Assembly (NCBI GenBank): GCA_910584125.1
Contig: CAJTXU010000061.1
Span: 1 to 6,485, forward strand
DNA: 6,485 nucleotides
Direction of reading: 5' to 3'
Origin: an uncultured Muribaculaceae bacterium
Lineage (GTDB): Bacteria; Bacteroidota; Bacteroidia; Bacteroidales; Muribaculaceae
A program made the position numbers and the translations under genes. Positions 6,160 to 6,485 of the stretch are shown here, piece after piece. Every line of letters begins with the position of its first letter. Position 1 is the first letter of the stretch. The notes under the pieces are model-generated. The model did not search any database. It was given only the letters and a program-made list of their open reading frames with translations, and was not told where the DNA came from.

Positions 6160-6485
6160 ATGGCAAATGTAATTCTATGGCTCGACACCCGAAGGGCGAA
6201 TGCCAGAAATCAGTTCCCTCTAAAAATTCAAATATATGAGGGTCGCAAGCGAGCAAACATAAGCACGTCCGTCAGTCTTCTCCCAAACCAATGGGACGAC
6301 TGCAAGTGTGAGGTCATCAATCATCCCCAGAGAAAAGAACTTAACGCTACCCTACTCTGCAAACTTGCAGAAATCGAAAGACATATTCTCGACCTATCCA
6401 TTCAAGGCAAGTTGGATGGCATGTCTGCGGCTGATATCAAGAAGTCGTATGAAAAATCTATTTCTCCCGTAGATGTAAATGCCGA
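6160..6485 (+). CDS. Tyrosine recombinase / integrase, N-terminal part (cut by the window end)
   Basis: The frame is open from the ATG at 6160 to the window end (108 codons plus two bases). An in-frame TAG at 6148-6150 makes this ATG the first possible start. The opening residues, MANVILWLDTRRANARNQFP, followed by LKIQIYEGRKRANISTSVSL, then QWDD, an HPQRKELN segment and a helix with EIERHILDL, match the N-terminal arm DNA-binding domain of Bacteroidetes site-specific tyrosine recombinases. GKLDGMSAADIKKSYE would lead into the core-binding SAM-like domain. The catalytic domain with its Arg-His-Arg-Tyr residues lies beyond the window, so activity cannot be judged. Members of this family insert and excise mobile elements by strand exchange at short attachment cores. 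The nearby tRNA gene is the likely target. Confidence 0.88.
   Translation, partial: MANVILWLDTRRANARNQFPLKIQIYEGRKRANISTSVSLLPNQWDDCKCEVINHPQRKELNATLLCKLAEIERHILDLSIQGKLDGMSAADIKKSYEKSISPVDVNA

Larger units (their letters stand above)
5911..6485 (+). mobile_element. Probable left end of a tRNA-integrated mobile element (continues past the window)
   Basis: The order is tRNA-Gly, a 221-base non-coding region with repeated short sites, then a tyrosine recombinase gene reading away from the tRNA. Tyrosine recombinases of integrative elements and prophages commonly use tRNA 3' ends as attachment sites, so the junction is placed at the T-arm and acceptor end. The exact boundary is a guess, because the matching copy of the tRNA 3' end that would mark the other junction is not in the window. 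Whether this is a prophage, a conjugative element or an island cannot be told. Confidence 0.55.

Noticed and set aside
5954..6256. Open frame on the - strand across the region between tRNA and integrase
   Set aside because: It overlaps the start of the integrase gene antisense, covers the half-site cluster, and resembles no known protein.

Overview
The window looks like a chromosomal segment from a Bacteroidales bacterium, and a gut Muribaculaceae- or Prevotellaceae-like one is the best guess. Four things point there. The very large secreted protein ends in a motif (YYNLQGVRV...GKGLYI...VIL) typical of surface proteins of that order. A promoter box of the Bacteroidetes TAnnTTTG type precedes the tRNA. 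The start regions are A/T-rich with no clear Shine-Dalgarno. The truncated integrase resembles the Bacteroidetes tyrosine recombinases. The assignment is inference, because no ribosomal or marker gene is present.

Layout. Positions 1-279 are non-coding: an A/T-rich tip with ATCATTA-like words, a G-rich stretch with a tandem 10-mer, and an A-rich stretch with a second tandem 10-mer just before the gene. Positions 280-5430 hold one gene of 1716 codons. It encodes a signal peptide, about six loosely repeated beta-sandwich-like N-terminal modules (five starting with a recognisable strand-plus-tryptophan motif), about 950 residues I cannot assign, and a C-terminal sorting-like tail. A textbook terminator follows at 5459-5488. 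Positions 5489-5842 have no gene but are dense in repeats: a 21-bp direct repeat pair, a 34-bp imperfect inverted repeat with a hairpin nested in its spacer, and four copies of GGYTCTCTGGT. A tRNA-Gly(CCC) with encoded CCA lies at 5863-5938, with its own -7 box. After 221 non-coding bases carrying a cluster of TGCACA/TGTGCA sites, a tyrosine recombinase gene starts at 6160 and runs off the window end.

How it fits together. The left part is an independent single-gene unit for a large exported, probably surface-exposed, possibly glycan-binding protein. The right part has the standard layout of a mobile element integrated at the 3' end of a tRNA gene. The element body, and any cargo, lies beyond the window. 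I see no complete new system here. The most useful leads are the element boundary with its phased half-sites, the unassigned part of the giant protein, and the nested inverted repeat.
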